DNA of 64,000 nt from Halorhabdus sp. BNX81. Its GTDB lineage: Archaea; Halobacteriota; Halobacteria; Halobacteriales; Haloarculaceae. The translations under genes and the position numbers were made by a program. The notes under the pieces are model-generated. The model saw nothing but the letters and a program-made list of their open reading frames with translations, had not been told where the DNA came from and ran no database searches. Where the stretch lies: positions 2,232,001 to 2,296,000 of the forward strand of contig NZ_CP107254.1 of assembly GCF_029229925.1 (NCBI RefSeq), read 5' to 3'. Shown here piece by piece: positions 37,132-45,452 of the stretch. Positions within the stretch are counted from its first letter, which is position 1; every line of letters starts with the position of its first letter.

Positions 37132-37758
37132 ATGGCTGAGACAATTACGATCACCCCGGACGAGAGAAAGCAGCTCACTACTGGAGACCCAAAGAAAGCT
37201 CCAAAATATACGTTTTTCGCCCTTAACAATGCGGTGAAATATTCATCTGCCAACCAGCGACCCACTGTCGGGAAAATCACTGAAATCTACGAAGAGTTTG
37301 AACAGGAACACCCAAACGGTGACTTCCAAGACTGGCGGAACTACTATTATAACCAGTATAACGGACGGCAACGGATTGATGATGCCACTGACAAGGCCTA
37401 CAATATGTTCCTCACAATCCGGGCCGCGATTGATGATATAGACCGTGAGGACATACGTGACTTCATCGAAGGATTAGTACTCAACGGTACGTACTCTAAT
37501 CAGAACGCGCGAGAGGCTGTAATTCAGAAGCTTCTTGAAAGCCGATCAGAAACCGAGCGGCTTTCACCAGATGAGGGCCCCGATGGATGCGAGCTTCAAT
37601 GGGGAGATAGGTACGTCTCCATTCAACCGGAGGAGATACGGTCAGAAACTTTGTTTGACCGCGAGGACGTGATCGTGTTTTACTTCTCGGAAAATGCGAG
37701 TGATAACGGCTTGAAGATAGACGTTAGTAAGTCGAATATGACGCTTGACGAGTTCTAG
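37132..37758 (+). CDS. MjaI-like type II restriction endonuclease homologue
   Basis: 208 residues from the ATG at 37132 (MAETITITPDERK). Regions resembling the MjaI family (which cuts CTAG): KYTFFALNNAVKYSSANQRPTVGKITE, DIRDFIEGLVLNGTYSNQNAREAVIQKLLE, then PDGCELQWGDRYVSIQPEE about residues 150-168. The last would be the PD-(D/E)xK-like core, with Gln165 where Lys is expected. No methyltransferase gene is adjacent. AT-rich compared with the host, leaderless from a TATA near 37105. A TTG 12 bases upstream is an alternative start. Family assignment rests on pattern recognition and needs a profile search. Confidence 0.65.
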   Translation: MAETITITPDERKQLTTGDPKKAPKYTFFALNNAVKYSSANQRPTVGKITEIYEEFEQEHPNGDFQDWRNYYYNQYNGRQRIDDATDKAYNMFLTIRAAIDDIDREDIRDFIEGLVLNGTYSNQNAREAVIQKLLESRSETERLSPDEGPDGCELQWGDRYVSIQPEEIRSETLFDREDVIVFYFSENASDNGLKIDVSKSNMTLDEF

Positions 37759-37761
37759 TGT

Positions 37762-39126
37762 TTATTTTAGGTTTAGCTCATATTCCTCACCGTCTCGGAC
37801 TTTACGGAGCAATTCTACTGCGGCATCCGAATATCTATGATTCGGTTCTTGTCGGTGGAAGGCAATATCCATGTGGTACTGGTTATCACTTTCTTTTATA
37901 TTTATGCCTCGTTCTTCCTCGATCTCGTTAATTAACTGGTTAGCATTGTGCCACGTGTCCCATCCAAGTTCATTCGCAACATCGGACAGTCTGTATCGAT
38001 ACAAGATATTGAAATCCATTGGATTATCAAGCGTGCTAACCCCGAATAAGGTCCCGAAGGATTCACCAGAGTTCGCAGCACGTTCAAGTGATTCGTAATT
38101 AATTTCAATTTCCTCACGGGGTGCTTTGGTTTTTATTATATCGTAGGTATTGGCCATCACTGTGCGAAGGAGTTTCAAATTGACTCCCTCGATATACCCA
38201 CCTTGGCCAAAGGCGTTGAATACCCAGTCGAATCGCTGAGACTGGATGTAATTCACGCGCATAGAATTACCGTCAATAGTCGGGATGCGTTTCTCCCGCT
38301 CAAAAGTATCGACGCCGGAGATATCCGGTTCCCAGTCAAGGAAGTAGATATTATCAATAAGGCCATCTTCTGGCGACAGTATTTCGTCAATATCAGACAA
38401 CAATCGGCGTACATTTTTGTCCCCAACGCTGTATCCAGCGATTAACACCGGATGCTCGGCAAAGTATGTGAGCAGTTTTGCTGAGAGGTATTTCTTTGTT
38501 TCAGTCCATTCATTGTAGTCGTCATTGGTCAAAATTAGACTCTCTGGTTCTGAAATACATCCGTGGATTTTCAATATTTCGCCGATGCTCTGGTAGTCTG
38601 ATCGTAGGATTTCTTCGCCAATGACGGGTTGGTAGTCCGGGAAGAGAACTTCGAGAAACGGATCATAGTTTGTGGTAATAATGGCATGTGGTTGGATTTG
38701 TTGAAGGAGTTTGATTTCTTCGCGGAGGTTATCGTCCTTGATCTCGTCGATTGATTCAGGAGTGAGTTCTTGGAAGTACTTGGAAATTTTATATTTAAGG
38801 TATATATCGCTGGGGTACTCACGGGAGCGAAGTTCATCTGGGAACTCATCTTTACCGTCTCCCCATGCCCAATCGTAGTAGTACTCTGAAAGAGTAGTAC
38901 CAATCTCAGGGTAAGTATCGCCGCGTTGTAGGTAATAATCGATAGAGTGAGGGACCTCAGGGCAGTCTTCAGCTGCGGTTTCAAGGAGTGATTCCCAACT
39001 GGGACCGTCAAAGTAGCGAATGGAAAGACCAGTCCCGATGAAAAGAATAGGTTGACATTTTAGCTCTTCAACCCGCTCCAAGACGTCTGTTTTCCGGTCT
39101 TCAATGTATTCCCCAAACTCCTTCAT
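37762..39126 (-). CDS. SIR2-family protein, probable NAD-dependent anti-phage effector
   Basis: 454 residues. The SIR2-like fold is marked by FIGTGLSIRYF (31-38 region, NAD-binding Gly), AIITTNYDPFLEV (151-155 TTNYD), ILKIHGC (His188) and VLIAGYSVGDKNV (231-236). About residues 300-454 form a C-terminal domain I cannot assign (ELGWDTWHNANQLINEIEEERGINIKESDN). This architecture is like SIR2 NADases in defence systems (Thoeris ThsA, DSR types) rather than deacylase sirtuins, which need a zinc module not seen here. Convergent with the restriction-like gene, 3 bases between stops. AT-rich. TATA (ATTATAAT) 27 bases upstream. Confidence 0.82.
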   Translation of the reverse strand: MKEFGEYIEDRKTDVLERVEELKCQPILFIGTGLSIRYFDGPSWESLLETAAEDCPEVPHSIDYYLQRGDTYPEIGTTLSEYYYDWAWGDGKDEFPDELRSREYPSDIYLKYKISKYFQELTPESIDEIKDDNLREEIKLLQQIQPHAIITTNYDPFLEVLFPDYQPVIGEEILRSDYQSIGEILKIHGCISEPESLILTNDDYNEWTETKKYLSAKLLTYFAEHPVLIAGYSVGDKNVRRLLSDIDEILSPEDGLIDNIYFLDWEPDISGVDTFEREKRIPTIDGNSMRVNYIQSQRFDWVFNAFGQGGYIEGVNLKLLRTVMANTYDIIKTKAPREEIEINYESLERAANSGESFGTLFGVSTLDNPMDFNILYRYRLSDVANELGWDTWHNANQLINEIEEERGINIKESDNQYHMDIAFHRQEPNHRYSDAAVELLRKVRDGEEYELNLK

Positions 39127-39149
39127 GAGGTTAAAGACATCTACCAGAT

Positions 39150-39157
39150 ATTATAAT
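39150..39157 (-). promoter_or_regulatory. TATA box of the SIR2-family gene
   Basis: ATTATAAT on the minus strand centred 27 bases before the ATG at 39126; the message should be leaderless. Confidence 0.55.
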
Positions 39158-39245
39158 TCTTCGCACGACTTTTTGAGCGGTGTTCAGATACGCACCGAGC
39201 AAAGAGTTTGTTTCTGCTGGCTATCCAGTCGGACCCTGGCGGAAT

Positions 39246-39350
39246 GAAAGGGCGATCCAGTTTCGGGAACCCCGACGAAGTAAGCACTGCAGGGCGTGAA
39301 GCGCCCGAAGCGCGCAGCGAGGCGCGGGACCGAAACTGGCGAGGGCTTTC
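39246..39350. repeat. Long foldback element
   Basis: Starts GAAAG...CCAGTTTCGG (39257-39266) and ends CCGAAACTGG (39330-39339)...CTTTC, with inner short palindromes (GGGCGTGAAGCGCCC, GCGCGCAGCGAGGCGCG). It marks the distal edge of the AT-rich insert. Similar palindromic elements occur between genes in many haloarchaea. Confidence 0.65.
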
Positions 39351-39405
39351 AGAGAAGACTCAAATATTTTCTATTCTGAAAGCAACCAAAGACCAACCAT
39401 GTCGT

Positions 39406-39519
39406 TTATTCAGAGTCCGTATCCGCAAGCATCCGTGCGGCAGTCCGTCGCAGACGGTCCGGATCGCCACCGGTGATCTCGGCGACTTCCTCGGGCGTCT
39501 CTGGCATCTCGTCAGCCAT
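39406..39519 (-). CDS. Small acidic protein (37 aa), function unknown
   Basis: Starts MADEMPETPEEVAEIT and ends AARMLADTDSE; acidic, helical. An ACTTATACCACAATATACAA promoter-like stretch lies about 25-40 bases upstream on the minus strand. Size and charge fit haloarchaeal microproteins; no family recognised. Confidence 0.45.
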   Translation of the reverse strand: MADEMPETPEEVAEITGGDPDRLRRTAARMLADTDSE

Positions 39520-39630
39520 GACCGTATCAGTCCATTGTATATTGTGGTATAAGTTTCTAGGGGCCGATCCCGAAAGAGAGAACTCTCCAATCCACAAGCG
39601 ACGCGTTTCATCGCGTCGCAACAGCCTACA

Positions 39631-40095
39631 TCACTCGATCAGCAGACGATCCCAAATTCTTCTCAGGACCACAATACCACCAGTGAGGACGGAAAGAGCA
39701 CCGCCAAGAAGGACAGCAGCCATGCCGACCAACACCAGCGGGAAGCCCCACGAGGTGCCGTCGAAAGCGAGCAGACTAGAGGAGTAGCGGTCACCCTGGT
39801 ACAGTATCACTTTCCCACTCAGGGTATCTACCAGCTCGGTATCGTTGCAAAACTTCGTCGTGTTACCCGCGAGTGTTTCCCTGAAAAGGTCCTGCTCGGC
39901 AGACGAAAGGTTCTCGAAGGCCACTTCTTCGATAGGCGGGTGCACCGATTCGTCTGCACTCATCTGCTCGATCATTATCATATGTCCCGACGTACAGGCA
40001 CTGGATTCCTGATACATGCCCACACCATAGGCGAGACCACCGCTGAGCAGGAGACCGAGACCGAGCAGCAGACCCAGCCGCGAACTCGAACCCAT
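39631..40095 (-). CDS. Membrane-anchored protein, function unknown
   Basis: 154 residues. An N-terminal helix (LGLLLGLGLLLSGGLAYGVGMY), a roughly 85-residue outer domain containing two Cys (ACTSGH, KFCND), then a C-terminal helix (GFPLVLVGMAAVLLGGALSVLTGGIVVL). The topology suggests an extracellular loop held by two helices, perhaps with a disulphide. Family not recognised. Divergent from the membrane protein at 40247. Confidence 0.7.
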   Translation of the reverse strand: MGSSSRLGLLLGLGLLLSGGLAYGVGMYQESSACTSGHMIMIEQMSADESVHPPIEEVAFENLSSAEQDLFRETLAGNTTKFCNDTELVDTLSGKVILYQGDRYSSSLLAFDGTSWGFPLVLVGMAAVLLGGALSVLTGGIVVLRRIWDRLLIE

Positions 40096-40246
40096 ATGTC
40101 GCCCGTCAATTGGCCCTCATATGTGTTTTCTGGTCAACACACCCCCGTTGAGCCAGTCGATTCTCCCGCCAGAAGACAAATCCAGTTGGAGACGACTGTT
40201 GCGAAGTGACCCCAATGTTCATTCCCGAGCCACCGGAATATCCCGT

Positions 40247-40579
40247 ATGAAACGACGACTCGCCATCGGGATCCTCACCGGCGCGTTCCTCGGCATCTTC
40301 TGCATCGTCGGCGTCGGCCTCCGGATCGGCTTCGCGGGCAACGAACTGTTCCTGTTCTCGATGTGGTACAATCGGGTCGTGATGGGACTCGTGATCGGGC
40401 TGGCGGGTGGGCTCCAGCTCGTCGATTCGAAATACAACGTCTACGTCAGAGGATTGCTGCTGGGACTCATGGTATCCGCGGCGGTCACCTTCACCAGCGA
40501 GTTCCGCGACTGGCCGAGTTTCGCCGCCGGCGTGGCCTACGGCGTGATCATCGACTGGGTCGCAACCAGATACAGTTGA
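40247..40579 (+). CDS. Small multi-span membrane protein, function unknown
   Basis: 110 residues from the ATG at 40247 (MKRRLAIGILTGAFLG). Four probable helices: LAIGILTGAFLGIFCIVGVG, FLFSMWYNRVVMGLVIGLAGG, GLLLGLMVSAAVTFTS and FAAGVAYGVIIDWVA. Upstream in-frame codons were rejected because they would add a hydrophilic segment overlapping the promoter. Resembles uncharacterised haloarchaeal membrane proteins. Confidence 0.7.
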   Translation: MKRRLAIGILTGAFLGIFCIVGVGLRIGFAGNELFLFSMWYNRVVMGLVIGLAGGLQLVDSKYNVYVRGLLLGLMVSAAVTFTSEFRDWPSFAAGVAYGVIIDWVATRYS

Positions 40580-40682
40580 CCGGTTGAGGAATCAAAAGGA
40601 CGACCAAGCGAAGGGTTACATCGTAATTTCGGAACCACTGAGTTCGACGATTGCCGACCCATCCAGGAGAAACAGCTCCCGG

Positions 40683-41072
40683 TCACTCACTGTACGTCTC
40701 GAGGAGTTCCCACTCCTCGCGCATGAGTTCACGAACGCCGTGGGTGAGGACGCCCTCGCCCAGCGACGTCGCTCGATAATACGAGTACAACCCCTGGGAA
40801 TCCGGTTCCTTTCGCTTCCGGTTCTCGACGAGGCCAACATCGACGAGTTCGTCCAGATGATAGTGGAGTGTATTCGATTCGACGTCGAGAGCCCCCCGAA
40901 GTTCCGCCGCACTCTTCGAACCACTCTCGACGAGATGGTTCAGGATCCGAAACCGGGTCTCGTTGCCGATCGCCCGCTGCATGTCGAGATACTGCTCGAC
41001 GGAGAGGAGACTGTGTTCCGGCAGGATGGGATCGCGGTCGTCACCATCCATTGCCCGGCTTGTTTCGGCCAT
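40683..41072 (-). CDS. ArsR-like winged-helix transcriptional regulator
   Basis: 129 residues from the ATG at 41072 (MAETSRAMDGDDRD). AIGNETRFRILNHLVESGSKSAAELRGALDVESNTLHYHLDELVDVGLVENRK is a clear winged helix with recognition helix SNTLHYHLDEL. No metal-binding ELCVCDL motif of classical ArsR. A TATA (CTTATATC) lies about 22-28 bases upstream. Divergent from the gene at 41167, whose promoter it may control. Confidence 0.85.
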   Translation of the reverse strand: MAETSRAMDGDDRDPILPEHSLLSVEQYLDMQRAIGNETRFRILNHLVESGSKSAAELRGALDVESNTLHYHLDELVDVGLVENRKRKEPDSQGLYSYYRATSLGEGVLTHGVRELMREEWELLETYSE

Positions 41073-41166
41073 ACACGTTCTTCGAGTTAGCTCGATATAA
41101 GTGTTCACTGACTCAGCAATAGTAGATATCCTGTTTATTTAAATACTAAGCCGACAGACAACCTGT

Positions 41167-41826
41167 ATGCGAGACAGATTGATCACCGAACTTGGCGATC
41201 TTGCCCATTCCAGATTTCTCGTGTATCTCATGGGTCCTTACGAAGCGTTCGACATTGAGAGGGTGCTTCACAGCGACAAAATCTCCGAAGATCTCAAGCT
41301 GGATACGATCCCGGAATCCATCGATTTCGGGACGCTTGTTGGGTCTGAAGCTGATCTCGATCAAGACGAAGCCGTGCTGGATTTACTCTTAGAAGTCCGC
41401 GACCACCTCCGAACCGATCCAGGAGTGAATGCGTTTCTCGCAATCGATGTTGACGTGCCTCTCGAGGAGATGGACGCCGCAACGCAGAGCATTGAATTCG
41501 CTCTGGCAAGCAACGTAGTCGTCTACATTGTTCCGGAGATTGGAGATAACCTTGGGGTAGGAATCGAGGTCGGGTCCGTTCTCGAAGCCATCTTTCAAGA
41601 GCGAGAGAACAACACAGCAACGCAGCACGAAGAGCGAGTCCTCTTTGTCCATGAATCAGGTGTCCGTAGCGCGATGATCGCGTCTGTACGAGAACGGTGG
41701 GATGCCCGGATTTACGCGTATGATGATCGCGCAGACCTGGTCAAGCAAGTACGCCTTTTCGTTCGAGATATTGCCCGGCGGGAACAATATGGAGACCTGC
41801 CTCACTTGGAAGAAAATAGCGAGTGA
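41167..41826 (+). CDS. Haloarchaeal DUF7509-like protein, predicted nucleotide-hydrolase-like fold
   Basis: 219 residues. SRFLVYLMGPYEAF resembles the first strand and Gly-Pro loop of nucleoside deoxyribosyltransferases; QSIEFALASNVVVYIVPEIGDNLGVGIEVGSVLEAIF resembles the strand and Glu-containing segment that in that superfamily (and TIR-like relatives) attacks the N-glycosidic bond. Function is inference. Leaderless from a TATA in TTTATTTAAATA about 27 bases upstream. Divergent from the ArsR-like regulator, repeating the layout at 18570-20551. Lower GC than its neighbours. Confidence 0.65.
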   Translation: MRDRLITELGDLAHSRFLVYLMGPYEAFDIERVLHSDKISEDLKLDTIPESIDFGTLVGSEADLDQDEAVLDLLLEVRDHLRTDPGVNAFLAIDVDVPLEEMDAATQSIEFALASNVVVYIVPEIGDNLGVGIEVGSVLEAIFQERENNTATQHEERVLFVHESGVRSAMIASVRERWDARIYAYDDRADLVKQVRLFVRDIARREQYGDLPHLEENSE

Positions 41827-41988
41827 GCACAAAATGGCGGCTACAAGCCCCGATTTCGGCCCTCGACTAATCGATACTTGGACTTGCTGGAGAATTCTTC
41901 GACTCCAGAGTTCGAACAAGCACTTCACCACTATAGCGTCACGTGCCGCGATGCAAGGACGTATCCCCGTGTCGCTCCTTTCATACCC

Positions 41989-42462
41989 ATGACGATTGCT
42001 ACAGGCGATTCAGTCAGCATCGAGTATACCGGGCGACTCGAAGACGGGACCGTCTTCGACACCTCCCGAGAGTCAGTCGCCGAGGAGACCGAACTGGCCG
42101 ACGAGCAGCCCGAGCGAGAGTTCACGCCGCTGACCGTCGAAGTCGGCGCGGGGCAGGTCATCGACGGGCTGGAGGACGCACTCATCGGCATGGAGCCGGG
42201 CGATACGCCGACCGTCAGGATCCCGCCGGAGAAAGGCTACGGCGAGTGGTCCGAGGAGCGCGTCCGGACGTTCGATCCGGCCGAACTCAGCCAGCAACTC
42301 GGTGACGAGCAGCCCGAGGAAGGGATGTACCTCCAGACGCAGGATGGCAATCTCGCCGAAATTACCGAAGTAACGGACGAGGTCATCCGCGTCGACTTCA
42401 ATCCGCAACTCGCGGGCGAGACCCTGGAGTTCGACATCGAAGTCGTCTCGGTCGCGAACTGA
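41989..42462 (+). CDS. FKBP-type peptidyl-prolyl isomerase (SlyD-like)
   Basis: 157 residues from the ATG at 41989 (MTIATGDSVSIEYTGRLEDGTVFDTS). VSIEYTGRLEDGTVFDTS, VEVGAGQVIDGLEDALIGMEPGDTPTVRIPPEKGYGEW and the insert-in-flap region with ADEVTD-type strands match archaeal FKBPs that both isomerise prolyl bonds and act as chaperones. Longer upstream reading was rejected for lack of family likeness. Confidence 0.93.
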   Translation: MTIATGDSVSIEYTGRLEDGTVFDTSRESVAEETELADEQPEREFTPLTVEVGAGQVIDGLEDALIGMEPGDTPTVRIPPEKGYGEWSEERVRTFDPAELSQQLGDEQPEEGMYLQTQDGNLAEITEVTDEVIRVDFNPQLAGETLEFDIEVVSVAN

Positions 42463-42476
42463 AGCGGTCGATCCAC

Positions 42477-42722
42477 TCAGTAGAGATACTGGTCAGCTTT
42501 CTTTGCGGTGAGCGAGAAGTCGGCTGTCGAATCTTTGGAGGGTTCTGAGAAGAACGGATCGTCCGGATCGTGTTTTCCATGACGATTCACGTACTCCCTC
42601 ACGGCTTTCCGAAGTGCGTCTTGGAGGGACAGATCGTTCTCTGTTGCCACCCGTCGCAACCGTTCGTATTCGCCCTCTTCGAGTCGTGTCTGAACGACAG
42701 CCGAAGCTTCGTCGTTCGACAT
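42477..42722 (-). CDS. Ribbon-helix-helix protein, orphan antitoxin-like
   Basis: 81 residues from the ATG at 42722 (MSNDEASAVVQTRLEEGEYERLRRVA). SAVVQTRLEEGEYERLRRVATENDLSLQDALRKAVREYVNRH fits a CopG/RHH domain, and the DPFFSEPSK tail is typical of VapB-like antitoxins in haloarchaea. No PIN or RelE toxin lies next to it: the only gene beyond its 3' end is the FKBP gene, convergent and 14 bases away. Confidence 0.75.
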   Translation of the reverse strand: MSNDEASAVVQTRLEEGEYERLRRVATENDLSLQDALRKAVREYVNRHGKHDPDDPFFSEPSKDSTADFSLTAKKADQYLY

Positions 42723-42879
42723 AGTTCGTAAAAGTATATTTACAGGAGCAAGCATTTAGCTCTCTCGGATACGACCACTTACAGAAGTATTCTCTTCCTG
42801 AACTCTCATGGACTCCGTTCCTCGAAAGCGGTTCCCTTCGTCGAACGAGTCGAATCGGAGATTCGCCGGTTCGATCCGG

Positions 42880-44118
42880 TCAGGCCGGATCGAACACCGT
42901 CTCGCCTTCGACCTTGTGCGCCTCGACCGCGTCGAGGTCGAGCGTCAGGCCAAGCCCGGGCTTCTCGGGGATCGCCATCGAACCGTCCTCGATGAGGCCG
43001 TCTTCCTCGACCAGGTCTGCCCACCAGCCGAGTTCGTAGGAGTGGTACTCGACGGCGAGTGCGTTCGGAATCGCCGCGCCGACCTGCGCGGAGGCCATGG
43101 TCGCGATCGGCGAGCCGACGTTGTGCATCGCGACGGGGATGTAGTAGGTGTCGGCCAGGTCGGCGATCTTCCGGGTTTCGCGCATCCCGCCGACGCGGGG
43201 GACGTCAGGTGCGATGATGTCGACGGCCTGCTCCTCGAGCAGGCGGCGCTGGCCGTGCTTGCGGTAGACGTTCTCGCCGACGGCGATCGGCGTCGTCGTC
43301 GACTGGGTGACGTTCTGCTGGACGTCGTGGTTCTCCGGCGGGACGGGATCTTCGAGCCACCAGACGTCATAGTCCTCGATCTCCTCGGCGAGGCGCTTGG
43401 CGCTGCCGCCGGTGTACGTCCAGTGGCAGTCGAAGGCGACCTCGGCGCGCTCGCCGACGCGTTCGGTCGTCGCCCGGACGATCTCGGCCTTGTGCTTGAT
43501 CTCGGGTTGGCTGAGGTGGCGGTTGGCCGAGTCCTTCTCGTGGCCGCTTGGCACGTCCAGATCGAATTTGATCGCGTCGTAGCCCAACTCCTCGACGACG
43601 CGCTCGGCCTCGTCGGCACAGGCCTGCGGGTCGGCCTCGTCTTCTGTGTGGAGATCGCAGTAGACCCGGACGTCGTCGCGGTACTTCCCGCCCAGGAGCT
43701 GATAGGCAGGGATATCCAGAATCTTCCCGGCGAGGTCATGTAAGGCGATTTCGATGCCAGAGATGGCATGGATCGTCACGCCGGCGATCGACCCTTCGCC
43801 GGACATTTTCTGTACCATGTGTTCGTACAGCCGATCGATGTCGAGCGGGTTCTCGCCGAGGATGAAGGGTTTCATTCGCTCGACGAGTTCGGGAACGGCC
43901 GCGCCCCAGTAGGCCTCGCCCGTCCCGACGATACCCGCGTCGGTGTAGACCCGCACGAGTGTCCAGGGGTAGTTGCCGTCGACCATCGTGGTCTGGACAT
44001 CGGTGATCTCGACGTCGCGCGGGCCGCGGTCGGCGGTGACGCCCATCGTCTCCGAAGAGAGGTCCCGCATCGTGTACTCGGCGTTCGGGTCGCTGAGCTG
44101 CGTGTAATCGATTGGCAT
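42880..44118 (-). CDS. gnaD: Sugar-acid dehydratase, mandelate-racemase/enolase superfamily (gluconate or xylonate dehydratase)
   Basis: 412 residues. N-terminal capping domain VEITDVQTTMVDGNYPWTLVRVYTDAGIVGTGE; barrel motifs ALKFDLDVPSG-like AIKFDLDVPSG with Lys, metal ligands in AFDCHWTYTG, WWLEDPVPPENHD and PIAVGENVYRKHG, and late AMHNVGSPI. The pattern matches haloarchaeal gluconate dehydratase of the semi-phosphorylative Entner-Doudoroff pathway; the xylonate dehydratase XacD is a close relative, so the sugar acid is uncertain. Divergent from an HtrA-like gene; KDG kinase and aldolase genes lie nearby. Confidence 0.85.
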   Translation of the reverse strand: MPIDYTQLSDPNAEYTMRDLSSETMGVTADRGPRDVEITDVQTTMVDGNYPWTLVRVYTDAGIVGTGEAYWGAAVPELVERMKPFILGENPLDIDRLYEHMVQKMSGEGSIAGVTIHAISGIEIALHDLAGKILDIPAYQLLGGKYRDDVRVYCDLHTEDEADPQACADEAERVVEELGYDAIKFDLDVPSGHEKDSANRHLSQPEIKHKAEIVRATTERVGERAEVAFDCHWTYTGGSAKRLAEEIEDYDVWWLEDPVPPENHDVQQNVTQSTTTPIAVGENVYRKHGQRRLLEEQAVDIIAPDVPRVGGMRETRKIADLADTYYIPVAMHNVGSPIATMASAQVGAAIPNALAVEYHSYELGWWADLVEEDGLIEDGSMAIPEKPGLGLTLDLDAVEAHKVEGETVFDPA

Positions 44119-44322
44119 GGCGGAAATTCGACAGGCGGGCGGTTAATCCTTTTCAAGCCCGGACTGAGAGAGCGCTCGCTCGGGGGCGCGGATAGCAAAC
44201 CTGGGCGACAGCAACCCCCCGTTCGGGTTACAGTGTTTCGTGGAGCAGGGATCGCGTAACGACATACCACCGTTCGGGTGACCGAACATTCACAAGCGAG
44301 TGAACCGTACACGCGAGCAGAG

Positions 44323-45426
44323 ATGACCACAGAGACATCTACACGGCGGCGATTTCTGGCGCTCGGCGGGACGGCACTCGCGTCCGCGATCGCGGGGTGT
44401 TCGACATCGCTGTCGGCACCCGAGTCGTCGCCAGCGGAGTCGCCGTCGCCCTCCGCGGCCGGGGAGTCTCCCGAGACGGACACAGCCGAGAGTGCCTACA
44501 CCCGGGTGTACCGCGAGACCATCCCATCGGTCACGACCGTTCAGACAGCCGCGGGCCAGGGGACCGGCTTCCAGTACGACGAGGGACACGTCGTCACGAA
44601 CGCCCACGTCGTCGGGACCGCCACCGAGGCCCAAATACGATTCCACGACGGGACGTGGGCGAGTGGCCCAGTGGTCGGGACGGACCCACACAGCGACCTC
44701 GCCGTGATCGAACCCGGGACAGTGCCCGAATCCGCAGCGCCGCTCCCGTTCGGCGACCAGCCGCCGACGATCGGCCGGGAGGTCGTCGTCATCGGCAACC
44801 CGTACAACCTCGACGGGTCGGTCACGTCGGGGATCGTCAGCGGTACCGACCGGCTGATCCCGTCGCCGGCGGGCTATCAGATTCCGGACGCGATCCAGAC
44901 CGACGCGGCGGTGAACCCGGGCAACAGCGGCGGCCCGCTGATGGATCTCGACGGTTCCGTGGTGGGCGTCGTGAATTCGAAGCAGGGCGACAGCATCGCC
45001 TTCGGGATCTCGGCGGCATTGACACAGCGCGTCGTGCCCGAACTCATCGAGTCGGGGACGTACGAGCACGCCTACATGGGCGTCTCGCTGGACGTGGTCA
45101 CGCCGCGGCTCGCAGAGGCGAACGACCTGGCGGAGCCACAGGGCCTGCTGGTCGTCCAGACCGTCCAGGGCGGCCCGGCCGACGGCGTCCTCCGGGCGAG
45201 CAGTCTGGAGTACGTCGGTGGACGCCAGGTCCCCGTCGGCGGTGACGTCATCCGCGCCATCGAGGGGACGCCGATGGAGACCTTCGAGGACCTGGCGAGC
45301 TATCTGGCGCTGGAAACCCGGCCCGGCGATACCATCGCGGTCACGATCCTACGGGACGGTGACGAGCGAACCGTCGAGGTGACGCTCGATGCCCGGCCGG
45401 ACCGCTCGACGTCACCCCTCCGGTGA
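44323..45426 (+). CDS. HtrA/DegP-type serine protease, Tat lipoprotein
   Basis: 367 residues from the ATG at 44323 (MTTETSTRRRFLALGG). A twin-arginine signal RRRFLALGG and lipobox IAGC predict export folded and anchoring by lipid. A Ser/Pro/Glu linker leads to a trypsin-like domain with triad His in VTNAHVV, Asp in HSDLAV and Ser in PGNSGGPL. A C-terminal PDZ domain follows (GGDVIRAIEGTPMETFEDLASYL). Probably handles damaged proteins at the cell surface. Start chosen because the signal sequence begins there. Confidence 0.93.
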   Translation: MTTETSTRRRFLALGGTALASAIAGCSTSLSAPESSPAESPSPSAAGESPETDTAESAYTRVYRETIPSVTTVQTAAGQGTGFQYDEGHVVTNAHVVGTATEAQIRFHDGTWASGPVVGTDPHSDLAVIEPGTVPESAAPLPFGDQPPTIGREVVVIGNPYNLDGSVTSGIVSGTDRLIPSPAGYQIPDAIQTDAAVNPGNSGGPLMDLDGSVVGVVNSKQGDSIAFGISAALTQRVVPELIESGTYEHAYMGVSLDVVTPRLAEANDLAEPQGLLVVQTVQGGPADGVLRASSLEYVGGRQVPVGGDVIRAIEGTPMETFEDLASYLALETRPGDTIAVTILRDGDERTVEVTLDARPDRSTSPLR

Positions 45427-45452
45427 GAAAACGACTGCCACGGGCGGTTCGC

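Noticed and set aside
39208-39552. Plus-strand frame across the foldback repeat
   Set aside because: It lies over an inverted repeat and has no family likeness.
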